NCBI GenBank assembly: GCA_963576565.1
Contig: OY755046.1
Location: 45,874,786 to 45,938,785 of the forward strand
Direction: 5' to 3'
Length of the DNA: 64,000 bases
From: Aspidapion aeneum
Taxonomy: Eukaryota > Arthropoda > Insecta > Coleoptera > Brentidae
Shown: positions 53,123-63,835 of the stretch, one piece after another
How positions within the stretch are numbered: position 1 is the stretch's first letter
How the letters are laid out: the number at the start of each line of letters is the position of its first letter
The notes under the pieces: generated by a model
Database searches by the model: none
What the model was told of the DNA's origin: nothing
Seen by the model: only the letters and a program-made list of their open reading frames with translations
Translations under genes and position numbers: made by a program

Positions 53123-55035
53123 GGGTATGCGCACTTGCAAGGAGATCCCTATCACGCTCGAGAAGCGGCAAGTGCGCGGAAATGTTGGTGCGTGTTGGTT
53201 TTGAAACGGTTCAGGTTGTAACCTGCAGGGAAAACTGTCGCAGGGAGTTTATTCCACAGCGATGCTGTTCTCCAGAGATATGAATTCTGATATAATGAGG
53301 TTCTTGGTGCCTCTATTTTGACAATAAATTGATGGTTACCGTCTGTTTGACGTGTTCGCCTAGTAGGTGCTACTCCCGGGGGGATCATACGTGCCAACTC
53401 TTCAGAGCATTTTCCGTGATAATACCTGTAGAAGAGAGATAGATCGCCCACAGTTCTTCGATGTTCGAGACTATCCAAGCTACGGGTAAGTGCGGGGTCA
53501 TTGATCAGCTTGATAGCTCGTTTTTGCACGGTGTTCAAAAGCATTAAGGTATGTTTGGGTGCCGCACTCCATATATGTGAGCAGTACTCCATAGTTGGTC
53601 GAATCTGGGCTTTGTAGAGTGTCAGCAGCTGGCTTGGTGTATACAGATGTCTTGTACGAAATAGCACCCCAAGCTTTTGGGTCGCCCGTTTAGCTATATC
53701 TGCCACGTGACTGTGCCAAGACATGTTGGTCTCTGCAGTGACTCCTAAGATGTTCAACTGGCTCTGCAATGCGACAGCACTTCCAGATAGCATGATGTTT
53801 GGCTCACCGGTGCTGGTCTTTTTCGAAAACAGGGCTGCTTGGGTTTTCTGCGCGTTGAACTGTACAAGGTTTTTGTTGCCCCAGTCCTCTATTATCTCCA
53901 AGTCGTTATTTATCTGTGATATTTCAGTTAGTCTAAGGTAATGGAATTCACGTGCGGAGAGACATGTGGGTGGTATGACTGAGGAGACTACATTGCCATC
54001 ATCTGCAAAGCAATAAAGTGGATTTACTGTTTTATCTATGAGGTCATTTATGTAAATCAGAAAAAGTGTTGGCGAAAGGATTGCTCCCTGTGGCACACCA
54101 GCATTTATTTGGTAAGAGTTGGAGTTCCGCCCATCCAGTGCAACATAAATGGATCTATCCTTAAGGTAACTTTCAAACCAAGTGCAAAGTCTCGGGGACA
54201 ATCCCGTTGCTTTGAGCTTGTTGAGCAGATTTTCATGCCAGACTTTATCGAATGCTTTAGATATATCTAAGGCAATTGTTCTTGTTTCACCTCGCAACTC
54301 AATCGCTTTTTGCCATAAGTGAGTGACGTATGTAAGTAAATCGCCAGTTGACCTATATTTTCGAAATCCGTATTGCTTGTCGTTGATAATTTTGTACTTT
54401 TCCAAGTACTTGGTTAGGTGATTGTTCACAACTCTTTCCATTACTTTTGATATCACCGGAAGTAGAGCAATTGGTCTATAGTTTAACGGATCTGTCTTTT
54501 TTCCTTTCTTTGGAATGGGTTGTACTGCGGCAGACTTCCATGATGATGGATATACTCCTTGCCTATAAGATAAATTGAATAATTTGGCGAAAGTTGGGGT
54601 GAGTTCGCTAGCACAATTTTTGAGTACTATCGCGGGAATGCCATCTGGACCCATTGCTTTGTTTGTATCCAACTTTTTAAGGGATTTTCGTATTTCTCTG
54701 TGACAAAAGGGTACCTCTGGCATACTGTGGGAAACCCTTTCAATGAACGGTGGAGTTTTTCCATTTGGCACTGTTATGTTTGAGTTGGAGGAAAAGATTT
54801 TGGCCAGCATATTGGCTTTTTCCTCTGATGTTGTGGCTAAGTGAGTATTTTTATCTGTAAGTGGTGGTATGGATGACTTGGTGAAGTTTGATCCAACGGC
54901 TTTTGCAAGAGACCAAAAGGACCTAGAACTACTTGGACAATTCAGCAACTTGTTTTTTATTCTTTGATTGTATGTTTCTTTGGCGGCGTCAATAGTAATT
55001 TTGCAACTATTTCTGGCTTCTATAATATACGTTTT
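53092..55035 (-). mobile_element. 5'-truncated jockey-type LINE with 29 nt poly(A)
   Basis: Minus-strand insertion with its poly(A) as the T run 53092-53120. The coding part continues upstream of the reverse transcriptase ORF, in frame, to about 55035, where homology to LINE linker sequence (TYIIEARNSCKITIDAAK) fades into AT-rich DNA. ORF1 and the endonuclease are missing, so it is 5'-truncated. It is inserted in the first copy of the TIR element's left end. The uniform poly(A) and open frame suggest a fairly recent insertion. I found no clear target duplication. Confidence 0.85.
53152..55035 (-). CDS. Jockey-type reverse transcriptase, open over 598 codons
   Basis: Read from 54948 (an in-frame position, not a true start) to the stop at 53152. 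The order is a linker, MGPDGIPAIVLKNC near residue 99, NYRPIALLPVISKV near 156, KQYGFRKYRSTGD near 191, RTIALDISKAFDKVW near 223, NAGVPQGAILSPTLF near 282, and the active-site CFADD at 313-317. After these come FNAQKTQ (template-primer region), LNILGV, and a thumb/C-terminal region with MEYCSHIWSAAPKH. It ends NRFKTNTHQHF...ASRA. No internal stop or shift is seen, unlike the copy at 23472-24895. The enzyme copies LINE RNA at the nicked target; without the endonuclease this copy is not autonomous. Domain assignment is very secure; jockey versus CR1 group is less so. Confidence 0.93.
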   Translation of the reverse strand, partial: KTYIIEARNSCKITIDAAKETYNQRIKNKLLNCPSSSRSFWSLAKAVGSNFTKSSIPPLTDKNTHLATTSEEKANMLAKIFSSNSNITVPNGKTPPFIERVSHSMPEVPFCHREIRKSLKKLDTNKAMGPDGIPAIVLKNCASELTPTFAKLFNLSYRQGVYPSSWKSAAVQPIPKKGKKTDPLNYRPIALLPVISKVMERVVNNHLTKYLEKYKIINDKQYGFRKYRSTGDLLTYVTHLWQKAIELRGETRTIALDISKAFDKVWHENLLNKLKATGLSPRLCTWFESYLKDRSIYVALDGRNSNSYQINAGVPQGAILSPTLFLIYINDLIDKTVNPLYCFADDGNVVSSVIPPTCLSAREFHYLRLTEISQINNDLEIIEDWGNKNLVQFNAQKTQAALFSKKTSTGEPNIMLSGSAVALQSQLNILGVTAETNMSWHSHVADIAKRATQKLGVLFRTRHLYTPSQLLTLYKAQIRPTMEYCSHIWSAAPKHTLMLLNTVQKRAIKLINDPALTRSLDSLEHRRTVGDLSLFYRYYHGKCSEELARMIPPGVAPTRRTRQTDGNHQFIVKIEAPRTSLYQNSYLWRTASLWNKLPATVFPAGYNLNRFKTNTHQHFRALAASRA

Positions 55036-55691
55036 AGTAATAAAAACATTTTTTTGTCCATATTAATCCGAAATTATTCGGTATAATAATAAAATGGTCT
55101 GCAAAAACCATAAATAAGTTAGAAACATTTTCAGAAAAGCCAGTTTATTTAAAAAAATTAGCATTAACTACACGGAAGAAAGTCCAAATCGCACCCTTAA
55201 AACTAAAACGACATAACTCAAAAAATGCACTTTTGAGATAAATGTAAAAATATTTTTCAAGTTCTGTAACTCTGCGAATTTTTAGATCTTTTAAAGTTAA
55301 TCTAAAGTCCAAAATCGATTTTTTTTTATATGTGTTTAAAAAAATTATATCAGAAAAATATTCCCATTAGGAATTTGTTGAGAACAATTTAAAAAAAAAT
55401 AAGCAACAAAAAAAATTGTGTCGTTTTAGTTTTAACCTTTTAAAAATATTAATTTCTGCGACTTACGCCAGTTTAGTTTAAAGTGATATTAATTTTTTTT
55501 ATCAGTATTGCGTATTGGGTCAGACTATTTTTAAAAAAATATAACACTTAGTAATAGTAATAGTAACATTTAGAAATATATAAAAAAAAACTATTAGAAC
55601 TGGAATCTAAAATTGAGTTCGATTTACTGCTTGATAAACTTGAATTATTTGACGACGTCGAACTTAAAAGGAATTTTTTGCTTCTTTTCCA

Positions 55692-56884
55692 AACTAAATG
55701 CTGGATCCGTTTCCGTATTATCAAAATCACTTTCGTTTAAGTGAATGGGAGAAATGTAGTTTGCTGCAGAGCTACGCCTTTTCCGCACGCAAATGCAAAT
55801 CTTGGTTAAACATTGTTGATCTACTTAAACGGTTAGTTCAGAGCAGTCCTAAAAAACAATTAAACATCACAAGACAGTACGTCTGTACATCAATAGAAAC
55901 AGGAAAGACTAAGCTTAATTTAACACATAGGACAACTCAACCCAACACCAACCTTTCCTGTATTTATGTTTTTTTTGGTGTAAATGTAAATGGTAATGTT
56001 CGTATATTTACCGTAAATTTGTTAAGCGGATTTTCTTTATTTCCATCATGTTGATGTAAAAAGGCAGATTCTTTCGTTGGCTTAATGCTTTCTTGAAGCA
56101 CAGGCAAATAAAAATTTTGTTTATTATTTATATTTTCTTTGTTGAAATCAGTAGTTTCCAGTGAGGTCTGTAGTGAAGGCTCCTAGAAGTATCAAAAAAT
56201 TAAATGGTTATTCTCAAATACACATGTCATTTATCACGCCTCGATTTTTTTAAAAGTGATTTTTAAGTGTGATACAAATCACAATAATTCAATTAAAAGT
56301 CAAAGGATATACATCTACATAAAACATTTAAAAAACAGGATATAAATTAAGAAACAAAAAATTAAACACATGTACTGACTACAAGTAAGGTTTTCTTTTA
56401 TGAGCGGTTTATAGAACACAAGCGAAGCGAGTACTTTGAAAATAGTAGTATAAAAAAACACATGTTTAAATGTTCTTCGCTATTTTATTTAGCATGTCAG
56501 TATTTAAATATTATGTTAGCTATATAATATATAAAAATTAGGTCATTTTGAAGTGAGAGATAAAAGTAAGCTTTTTGTGGTGGTATGAAAAATAATTTTT
56601 ACCGGTGGCGGCAGCTCTTTAAGTGCCTGACTATTGTTATCCACAATGTTAAATATAGCAGTTAAAGTCGTTGTATGATTGTCGTCATCTTCAATATGAA
56701 GTTTAGGAGCTACACTGGTAGCTATCATATTTTTATCCAAATTTTTCACCATATTTAGATTTTTTTTTGCTCTGTTCACTCTAATATTTGTTGCCTTAAA
56801 ATAATTTTTTTTTTTTTTCATAATATACAGACCAATTTTATAATTATTCATATTTTTTTCAATTTTTTCAGAACTAAATTGCAT
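55692..56884 (-). CDS. Unknown multi-exon candidate gene inside the 4.8 kb TIR element
   Basis: Three minus-strand segments look coding and are joined by plausible splice sites. Segment 1, 56884-56603 (94 codons, ATG start), is Lys/Asn-rich (MQFSSEKIEKNMNNYKIG) and ends KELPPP at a CCG/GTAAAA donor in phase 0. Segment 2 starts at 56182 after a CTTCTAG acceptor, also phase 0. It reads EPSLQTSLETTDFN, then HDGNKENPLNKFT, and is open to 55964. Segment 3, about 55838-55692, has KRRSSAANYISPIHLNE, an acidic SDFDNTETD stretch and a stop after KFDVVK. How segments 2 and 3 connect is unclear. A possible upstream 12-codon exon (57298-57263, strong GTAAGT donor) does not keep frame. I recognise no domain; it may be cargo or element-encoded. 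Confidence 0.35.
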
Positions 56885-57552
56885 TAATTACAAAAAATAC
56901 AATGGCTGTTCCGGTTTACTCAACGGATTTTAGTACTAAATCGACGTAATAATGAAAATTTATTTAAATTTTTAAAAGTAAAGGGAATCAAATCTAAACA
57001 ACGTTAAACGTTTGTCAAAAAAAATTAATGTTTTAACAATAAAGTGACCCAACTCTTAATTTTCAGATAATTTTTAAAAATATTTAAATATTAAACCGAC
57101 GCAACTCGAAATATTACGCTGTATTAGTTCGAATTTTTAGTACTAAACAGTTCTAACTTAAAATATGTCGGTCAAGTTATTGAGTTGCTGTATGATTTTG
57201 GTGTTTTAACGACGTAAAACTAATCAGGGTCACTATTTTACAAAAGTTTCGTCGATACTTACCTTGTAATTTCCTACAAAACAGACAGATTTGGACATGA
57301 AACAAAATAATGCACAATATTTCACTGTCACTACTGGCGCAAAACTGAAAGAGACCACTCTAGCATAACACAAATGCCGCGCCTATTTTAAAACGAGAGT
57401 GGCGCAAAGTACCTGTCTAAAGAATTCTGTATACATTTGAGATTTTATTGATCGATTAGTCGATAGGGGGCACTGCTTTAGGTCAGTTTAAGGCAAAAAC
57501 TCCATTTCTCAATTTTTCGAGTTGTGCCGTTTTAGTTTTAAGGGTGCGACAT

Positions 57553-58869
57553 CATCTGCCACATTCTCACGACGTAATCTCAAAAAATGGAAATTTCTTC
57601 CAGTACGTTGCCAGATTTATAAAGGTTAGGTATTTGAACTATTTTCACGATTATTTCCTGTTTTTTAAGCTGAAAAGTTGGTTGGTTAAAATTTGTTGCT
57701 ATTTGTTTGTGCTTTGGCGCCATACATAAATAACGTGACACGGGGGTATGCGGTGTTCCGGAAAGTGAATAAAGTATTACAAGGAGGCAGGGGAGAATCC
57801 GACTTTATTACGTAGTATTTTTACTAAATAAACATAAAATAACTATTTCCTGGATAGAGGTTGTGTTATAAATCCACCCCACCTTGTATACGCCGGTGCA
57901 GCGAGTGAACTAGGTAGCGCAAGCTCTCACAGCAAAAGCGCCGTTTGATAAAAATATTTTTGTTTCTTTTTTATTTACCTACATTTTTCAACATTCATTT
58001 AAAATAGGTAGTAAACCTACGTGATGAAAACCAAAACCTGCTGTGAACTATTAATTTTTTGGCTTACTAATACCATAATTTTATTTGGTAAAGGCAACAT
58101 TTGTCGCAGCCCAATAGCCATCGCAGTATTCTCTGAATTTATAAAAGAAAGAGGCGCAGTGTTGCTGTTGGTATTGGTGTCGGTCGTCTTTCTGTAGCAC
58201 AATAACTCAAAAACCGTGTTCAAAAATTATAACGGTTAGCAAAACGCGGTTTCCAATATTATCGAAAATATTATGTGACTCATTCAACATCAGACTACAT
58301 ATTTACAGTAAAAACTTATTCAAAAAGGTAATGTTTCAATAAATGTTTGTCCAGCATATAAAGTAGTTCGGCGTCTTTCAACTCACCTACTCCAAATGAT
58401 TGAAATTCTAAAAATATAGCAACTATTAACTTAAACTGCAAATTGTGGTCAATATAAATAAAATTATTCGAAAACACAACCAAAATTAAAACAAACGTAA
58501 CAAGAAACACAAAAAAATTATTAGCCAATGCATTTGTACGAATTGAATATTAAAAATTGGTGCCAAGGGAATTGCCAAAATGCATAATTTCTCTCACGTA
58601 CCGACGTAATTAGTATTTAATGAATTTCTCAAAAAAGCGAAAATTAAAAATTCAGCTCTATTAAAATTGGTTCATTCCATTGATTTAGAGGTATAGATAA
58701 GGAAACAGAGAGAGAGTGCTGAGCAAAAATCAAATCTTCTGTCTCATGTGACGTATGTATTTTTTAACCGGCAATGAAGATGGAACACGACCCATTGCAG
58801 GCACGATAGAGAAGGATATAAAAATAACAAGAGCGAAGTAAATTTAATTTAATAACTTATCTTAAAGGG
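57553..58869. other. No gene recognised
   Basis: AT-rich, with short frames on both strands and no domain or boundary. Confidence 0.3.
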
Positions 58870-59050
58870 TCGAGACAGTTTGCATCTTTGTCAAATCCTC
58901 CCGCTCTGCATGCGAAAGAGATATCCAAAAAGCACTACTCTGAAAAGTGAACACACGCGTAGTAAATATTCGTTTAGTAGTCATCTCAAAATGCGCCGTA
59001 TGTCTTGCATCTCTCTCAAACCCTCCCACATCGAGCGGAAAAGAGACACA
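58870..59050 (+). repeat. ~118 bp-offset direct repeat
   Basis: TTTGCATCTTTGTCAAATCC...GCGAAAGAGATATCC (about 58878-58928) recurs as CTTGCATCTCTCTCAAACCC...GCGGAAAAGAGACA (about 59003-59050). The copies are diverged. Overlapping frames on both strands (58862-59221) are probably incidental. Confidence 0.5.
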
Positions 59051-59804
59051 GCGGGCCAAAATGTCCCAGTAAACGAAAGTAACGCTCGTATTTTCATTCA
59101 TTCATGTGTGGAAAACCAGTGTTGCTGGCAAATTAAAGACAAATTTCTGTTTTTTTTAAAGAAAGACGATAAAAACTATTTTCTTAACCGATATAATGGT
59201 TCGGCAGTGTACTGTGTGTAAAAAATTTGATGTTTTAGATAAAGAAACATCATTTCATCGGTGTCAAAATATTGCCTAATGCATTGGCGTAGATGTTTAG
59301 TTTTGTGCATGTTTTGTGAATGGTTGTGTGTGAAAATATTATTTTATAAAATGATAATTTAATTGAACTAGATGTTGTCATATAGGTAGGTACTTTAGTT
59401 TATTTTGTTACAAAAGGGGATAACTAGGTAGAAGTTAGGTACACGGTTCTTGTTTATTTATTGTTTTTTGAAATTTGTACGTTTAATATTGGTCAAAATT
59501 GGCTGACGCCAATTACAATTTACAATTTGTTATGCGTTTATACAACAAAATAATCAAATATATTGGTTCAAGGAATTTGCCTATCTAGGTACATCTTATA
59601 ACTTGAAAAAACCCAAGCAACCCTACATTTCTTACAAATCCAATTTTTCAAAATCAAGGGCTTTATTTTTTTATACCTATCTACAGGGTCTTTCAACAGT
59701 AGTGGAACAACAAAATTTATCAGACATAAGCAACTTTCCAACTCTGACTATTTGAAAAATATATTTTTCAGATCTGCTGTTCAAAACAGTTCTGTTTATT
59801 TTTA
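59051..59804. other. No gene recognised
   Basis: AT-rich spacer. Confidence 0.3.
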
Positions 59805-60216
59805 ACAGTAGCTGCGTTCGGTATTTACGTACGAGGGGAGGTAGATCTGAATCGTTCGGTAATTCTGCTCATACTACTCGGACGTAAATCTGGTTGCTCC
59901 GTGGATTTTGACCGACGAAACAAATTAATTCAAGATTGTGACGTCATATTGCGTATTTGTTTTGTTTACAAAAATATTTTTTATGTAAAAAGATTGAAAT
60001 CGAATTATTTAATGTTGGAGACAACAAATTATATAAATTTCCGACATCACAGAAAAATTTTGCCAAAATTATAGCTGGGCGTGAGTTGCAATATGTACAT
60101 AATGTTTTTGGTTAGATCGGATCCGTTCATTAATTCCAATTTGCTCAGACTAATCTGTAATCACCTGACCAAAAATCCGTCGCGTCTGAGATGCAAATAC
60201 CGAACGCAGCTACAGT
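59805..60216. mobile_element. 402 bp MITE with AGCTGCGTTCGGTATTT ends
   Basis: The element 59810-60211 has 17 bp perfect inverted ends and is flanked by ACAGT at 59805-59809 and 60212-60216. The interior is non-coding, with more GC than its surroundings. A 5 bp duplication is not the TA or TTAA seen for the other families here, so a different transposase is implied (inference). Confidence 0.8.
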
Positions 60217-60530
60217 AAGCAATTTTTGACGCTGCCATAGTTCTTAAGAGACTTGGGATTTTGAATTTAAAAAGAAATAGTTTTTTTAAACTTAACCTAA
60301 CCATTTTTACCTGTTATTTGTAGCGGTTTTAGTTAGTAATCTTTTCTGTCGTTAAAATTTTAACTTCACTATTTATTTGTTTTTAAAGTAAGATAACTTA
60401 CTTACTTAGTGGCCTTTTGACTTCCTTGGCGGACGTTTTAACTATAAGATTGTCAATAATTTAAAAAGGGTACTAAATCTTAACTTTTCGACTAAAAAAA
60501 GGATCAAAACATTGAATTTAGATGACCAAG
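60217..60530. other. No gene recognised
   Basis: AT-rich spacer. Confidence 0.3.
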
Positions 60531-60532
60531 TA

Positions 60533-61209
60533 TACAGGGTATAATTTAAATGATGCACCAAACTTTAAGGGTTGGTGCAGAAGGAAAACTGGAGAAAAAG
60601 TTCAAATAACAAGTGGTCAAAAATTTTTTGTTTCCAAGTTAAAGTATTTGTCAAGTTTGAAGAGTGCGGTAAAACTGGGACATTTAAAAATGACAAATTT
60701 GACATCGTCAAATAACTTTCTAGTTCATTGTGATCAAAATATTCTCTATTCCTTTTTTGGCCAAATAACCTTTGCAATAGGTATAAATTTGTAAATTTTT
60801 GTAAGAATTATTTTTTTTCTGAGCTATTAAATTCACAAAACAATTTTGAGATAGGCTTTTGTAAACATCTAAAGGCCTCTTAATAATTATAAAAAATTGT
60901 GATAATAGAACCAAATTTAAAAATTTTGAAAAAAACACAGATCACAGTCATAATTTTCAGTAATATTTTTTATTTAAATCATTTTATCACATAATTGTTA
61001 CTTCTTTTGTAGCACATATCTCCAAAAAATTTTGATTTTCTATTGCACTTTTCAAGGAAGTTATAATAAAAAATCTAAAAAAATCCTTAGACACCCAGTA
61101 TCTAAAAAATAAAGAGGTTTAATGCAAAGTGGACTGGGAAAAATATTCTTCTTTTGACCTTCTCTACCACGCCTTAAAGTTTGGTGCATCATTAAAATTA
61201 CACCCTGTA
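60533..61209. mobile_element. MITE with TACAGGGT ends
   Basis: TACAGGGTATAATTTAAATG followed by ATGCACCAAACTTTAAGGG on the left pairs with CCTTAAAGTTTGGTGCATCA and TACACCCTGTA-like sequence on the right, about 45 bp per arm. The middle carries opposed short frames (60522-60794, 60565-60777) with no domain. The ends resemble those of the 17155-17750 element only in the first 8 bases. Confidence 0.75.
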
Positions 61210-62404
61210 TTTTAATATTTTTATATAAGTTATTTATTGTTACAATTCTAATTTTGATTTTTGAAGTTGCCAAAGTTCACCAGTCACAAATATCAGGCAC
61301 CGAAATTAGTACAAAAAATGCAGATCAATATCATAAACAACAACAAAAATATATGTATAGATCCTGTCAGTCCTTATTGGTCCTGTTCAGGTTTAAAAAA
61401 TACTTAACCAAACCTTACTACAATTTTTATATTCCTGCTGAGTTCTTAAAAGTAAGTCCTACCAGGTCCTGATTCTTATTGGTCGTTAACAATATTAACA
61501 TATTGATCAACCCATCGGTTTATTTCTTCGGTGCAAATAGTTGTTTTGCAATTAAATATTTTGGGATAACGCTTCTAAAAACTTTTTTACGAGAAACCTT
61601 CAAATTTTAAAAGAAATTAAAATTTTTGAAAAATTCTTAAAACCTTAAAATGATACATTTTTTAAAAAATTCTTAAAACCTAAAAATTCTCAAAATATAT
61701 TTCAACACTCAACTCAATGGACTCAGGTCTACTACTGACTACAAATAGCAAAGTCATATCGCAAGAAAATTGCGTAAAGTATTTATTAGGCATTTTTGAA
61801 TATTCTGTGTTTTTTAAATATTTTATCAAAAAAAGTATAATCGGAAGCCGAGTTGTATGGCGCCCAATGTTTTTTTAATTTTATTTGTCTATAAAAGACG
61901 TAACGAAGAGGAGAATGATTATATTATTTATGGACTTCCTATGTTAAAAGTCATTTTATTTATTTTTATTTTACTTTTATTTTTATTTTGCTCCGCCACT
62001 GCCTACATCTTCGATTAAACCGCACCTATCACAGACATACGTAGTAAAGCAACAACCCGGCGTTGCCACATAAGAATAAAACCAAAACAAAACACGTTTT
62101 GTATCTCTTTCCTACTCACTAAATTTTGTTTTGCATACCGTTCCAAAACAAAAATGAATGTATGAATGAAATACGAGCCTATTCCAAGTCTACTACTTGA
62201 AGTTAATGGTTCATTCATTCAACAACTCTACTGTCGGGCTATCGCTAGAGATACGGCTACGCCACTTCGTGAGCAAAAAGTCGTACTTATGGGAAACATT
62301 TTGGTAACGTATCTTATTTGTTGGATTTTTTTCAGTTAGGTCGGTAAGTGGGACGATTTGATTACAAATACTCAAAAAACTCAAGACTCAGACTTAAATG
62401 TAGA
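61210..62404. other. No gene recognised
   Basis: A GGTCCTG/CAGGTCCTG block at 61355-61510 resembles 18010-18216. An ACCCGGCGTTG string at 62054 resembles the piggyBac-like terminus but stops matching after 11 bp. Confidence 0.3.
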
Positions 62405-62580
62405 CAGGCATCTTCTTTTTCAAGTGGCATAACAACCCCTGGTGAGTTTTAGCAAGATTATCCAGAGTCGTCCATTCTGCCCTCTCTGGTACGATTGTTA
62501 GCCACCTCCTAATTCCATCATCTACCTTTTTCGTGGCCTTTCTCTTGCTCTTCTTCCTGCAGGTCTCCAGTTCATTATTT
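62405..62580 (-). pseudogene. C-terminal remnant of an RTE-like LINE
   Basis: On the minus strand the frame reads KKSKRKATKKVDDGIRRWLT, then PERAEWTTLDNLAKTHQGLL. That is the usual RTE-type ending, in which a GRPKKRW-like block is followed by R.EWR..V..AKTH.GL. No catalytic region remains. It differs from the preserved family at 47.4 kb. Confidence 0.65.
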
Positions 62581-62895
62581 TACTTGGATTTCTTGTCTTC
62601 TCAAGCTAATCTTCTACTTTTAATAAACATCTTGTGTTTGCACTGGTACTAAGATCTAAAGATCTTACGAAGTACTTTTAGTTGTTCTTCATTTGCTCTT
62701 GCTTCAATTATTGTAGTGCAGATTTTTCGTTGGAGAGATCTCATTAGAATCATTGACAGTTTTTGATAAGTGTAAAAGACTGGTTTATTTCTGATGTAAT
62801 AGAGTTTTCTTTATTTATGTTTTCTCCACCGTAAGTAAACTTTTACACTTGATCGGATCTATAGCCAAGCCTATAAAAATTATGAGCAATAGGAA
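62581..62895. other. No gene recognised
   Basis: It may include further LINE debris on the minus strand, but no motif is clear. Confidence 0.3.
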
Positions 62896-63487
62896 GAGTC
62901 TCTACATTTACCGTTTTTTTTTGCATCTAGAATGTTGACAAATATGATAAGTGACATCCATCGGATATTCATCGATGGTGTGCTGATGAGCCATCAAAAA
63001 AATCAAAAGAAACCTTATAAAATCAAACCCTAACCAATCTTTTTCTCTAAAATTGTTTTGTTTTTTGCTGAAAGTTTTGTTACACATAAATATAGGAATG
63101 GGAGAAATGGAGGAAGAGCACGTTTTTGGTTCCGAATCAATCAATTCTAACTCTTTATCTGAGTCGCTGGAATCAGAATCATTAAGGAGATTTATAGGGC
63201 TAGTTTGCCAACCATTATTTGCTTTTATTCTTATATATGAATTAAATTTGCGATAAAATCACAGATCACCACATATATTGTGCAGAAAAATATACAGCTG
63301 ATTCGAATAACAAATGATATTCATCAGGGATTTCTCACCGGTTCCCAGAGTCGGTGAGTTTTGGTGGCATCGATTGGTGGAATCCATCGGGACTACCTAA
63401 ACTTGATGAATTTCACCGATGTTTCATCGGTGCATTTAGGAAATTAAGTGTTCTCATGGATGAGCTCATCGGTGAATTTAGAGAAAC
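62896..63487. mobile_element. AGTCTCTAAATT TIR element, copy 2
   Basis: Left GAGTCTCTACATTTACCG and right complement TTTCTCTAAATTCACCGATG, with the same subterminal sequences as 41361-42004: GTGACATCCATC(G/A)GATATT near the left, and CACCGGTTCCCAGAGTCGG-like and TTCTCATGGATGAGCTCATC near the right. The middle differs. It holds a 67-codon frame (63053-63256) starting near MGEMEEEHVFGSESIN, Ser/Glu-rich, with no known domain. Confidence 0.65.
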
Positions 63488-63514
63488 CCCCTTTTTCTTT
63501 TTGTTTTTTGAGAA

Positions 63515-63835
63515 ATTAATGTACTATATTGACTCATTTATTTTCAGTTTTCGTTTTTTGGCTTCTATATCAAAAACAGTTTCGGTCAAAGATCTTTTAT
63601 CTCTACTATGGATACCAATATCATCCATGTACCAGCTATCTGCGTTAAATTAGTGCCAATATATCCGCTTGTCTCAAGCATCCTAACAGATGCTTCAGGT
63701 ACCAGATTAAACAGTAATAAGGATAACGCATCACCTTATCTTACTCCTGAAGTTACACAAAATTGCTCTGAGAATTGGTGATTTATTTATACTTCAGCTT
63801 TGAAAATCTGAATAGAAGCATTGGTAAGCGTAGAC
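63515..63835 (-). pseudogene. Degraded LINE reverse transcriptase fragment
   Basis: Minus-strand frames give SGVR, a stop, then GDALSLLLFNLVPEASVR, equal to the GVRQGDALS..LFN block. About 30 codons further and in another frame comes WYMDDIGIHSRDKRSLTETV followed by EAKKRKLKINES. The second is the active-site block with YMDD in place of the usual YADD. A stop in the first block and the frame change show it is dead. It is an RTE-like type; upstream parts beyond about 63840 are too decayed to read. Confidence 0.7.

Larger units (their letters stand above)
52745..57552. mobile_element. 4.8 kb TIR element with ACAT duplication and internal end duplication
   Basis: The ends CGCACCCTTAAAACTAAAAC (52749) and its complement (ending 57548) continue as CG(A/G)CA(T/C)AACTC(A/G)AAAA for about 38 bp. 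ACAT flanks both sides (52745-52748 and 57549-57552). A second left-type end starts at 55190 and matches the first ~340 bp, but its flank does not match the right one, so it is an internal duplication. Subterminal variants of AAACCGACGCAACTCGAAAT recur near the right end (about 57035-57190), as expected of transposase-binding repeats. The contents are a minus-strand LINE and a minus-strand unknown candidate gene. I see no transposase signature; the superfamily is unassigned. Confidence 0.75.

Noticed and set aside
57257..57298. Twelve-codon first exon MSKSVCFVGNYK with a strong GTAAGT donor
   Set aside because: It ends in phase 0, while the next coding segment has an in-frame stop just upstream and cannot be joined in frame; at most it is a leader exon.
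62051..62064. Second terminus of the piggyBac-like family (ACCCGGCGTTG)
   Set aside because: The match ends after 11 bp, there is no TTAA beside it and no opposing end nearby.
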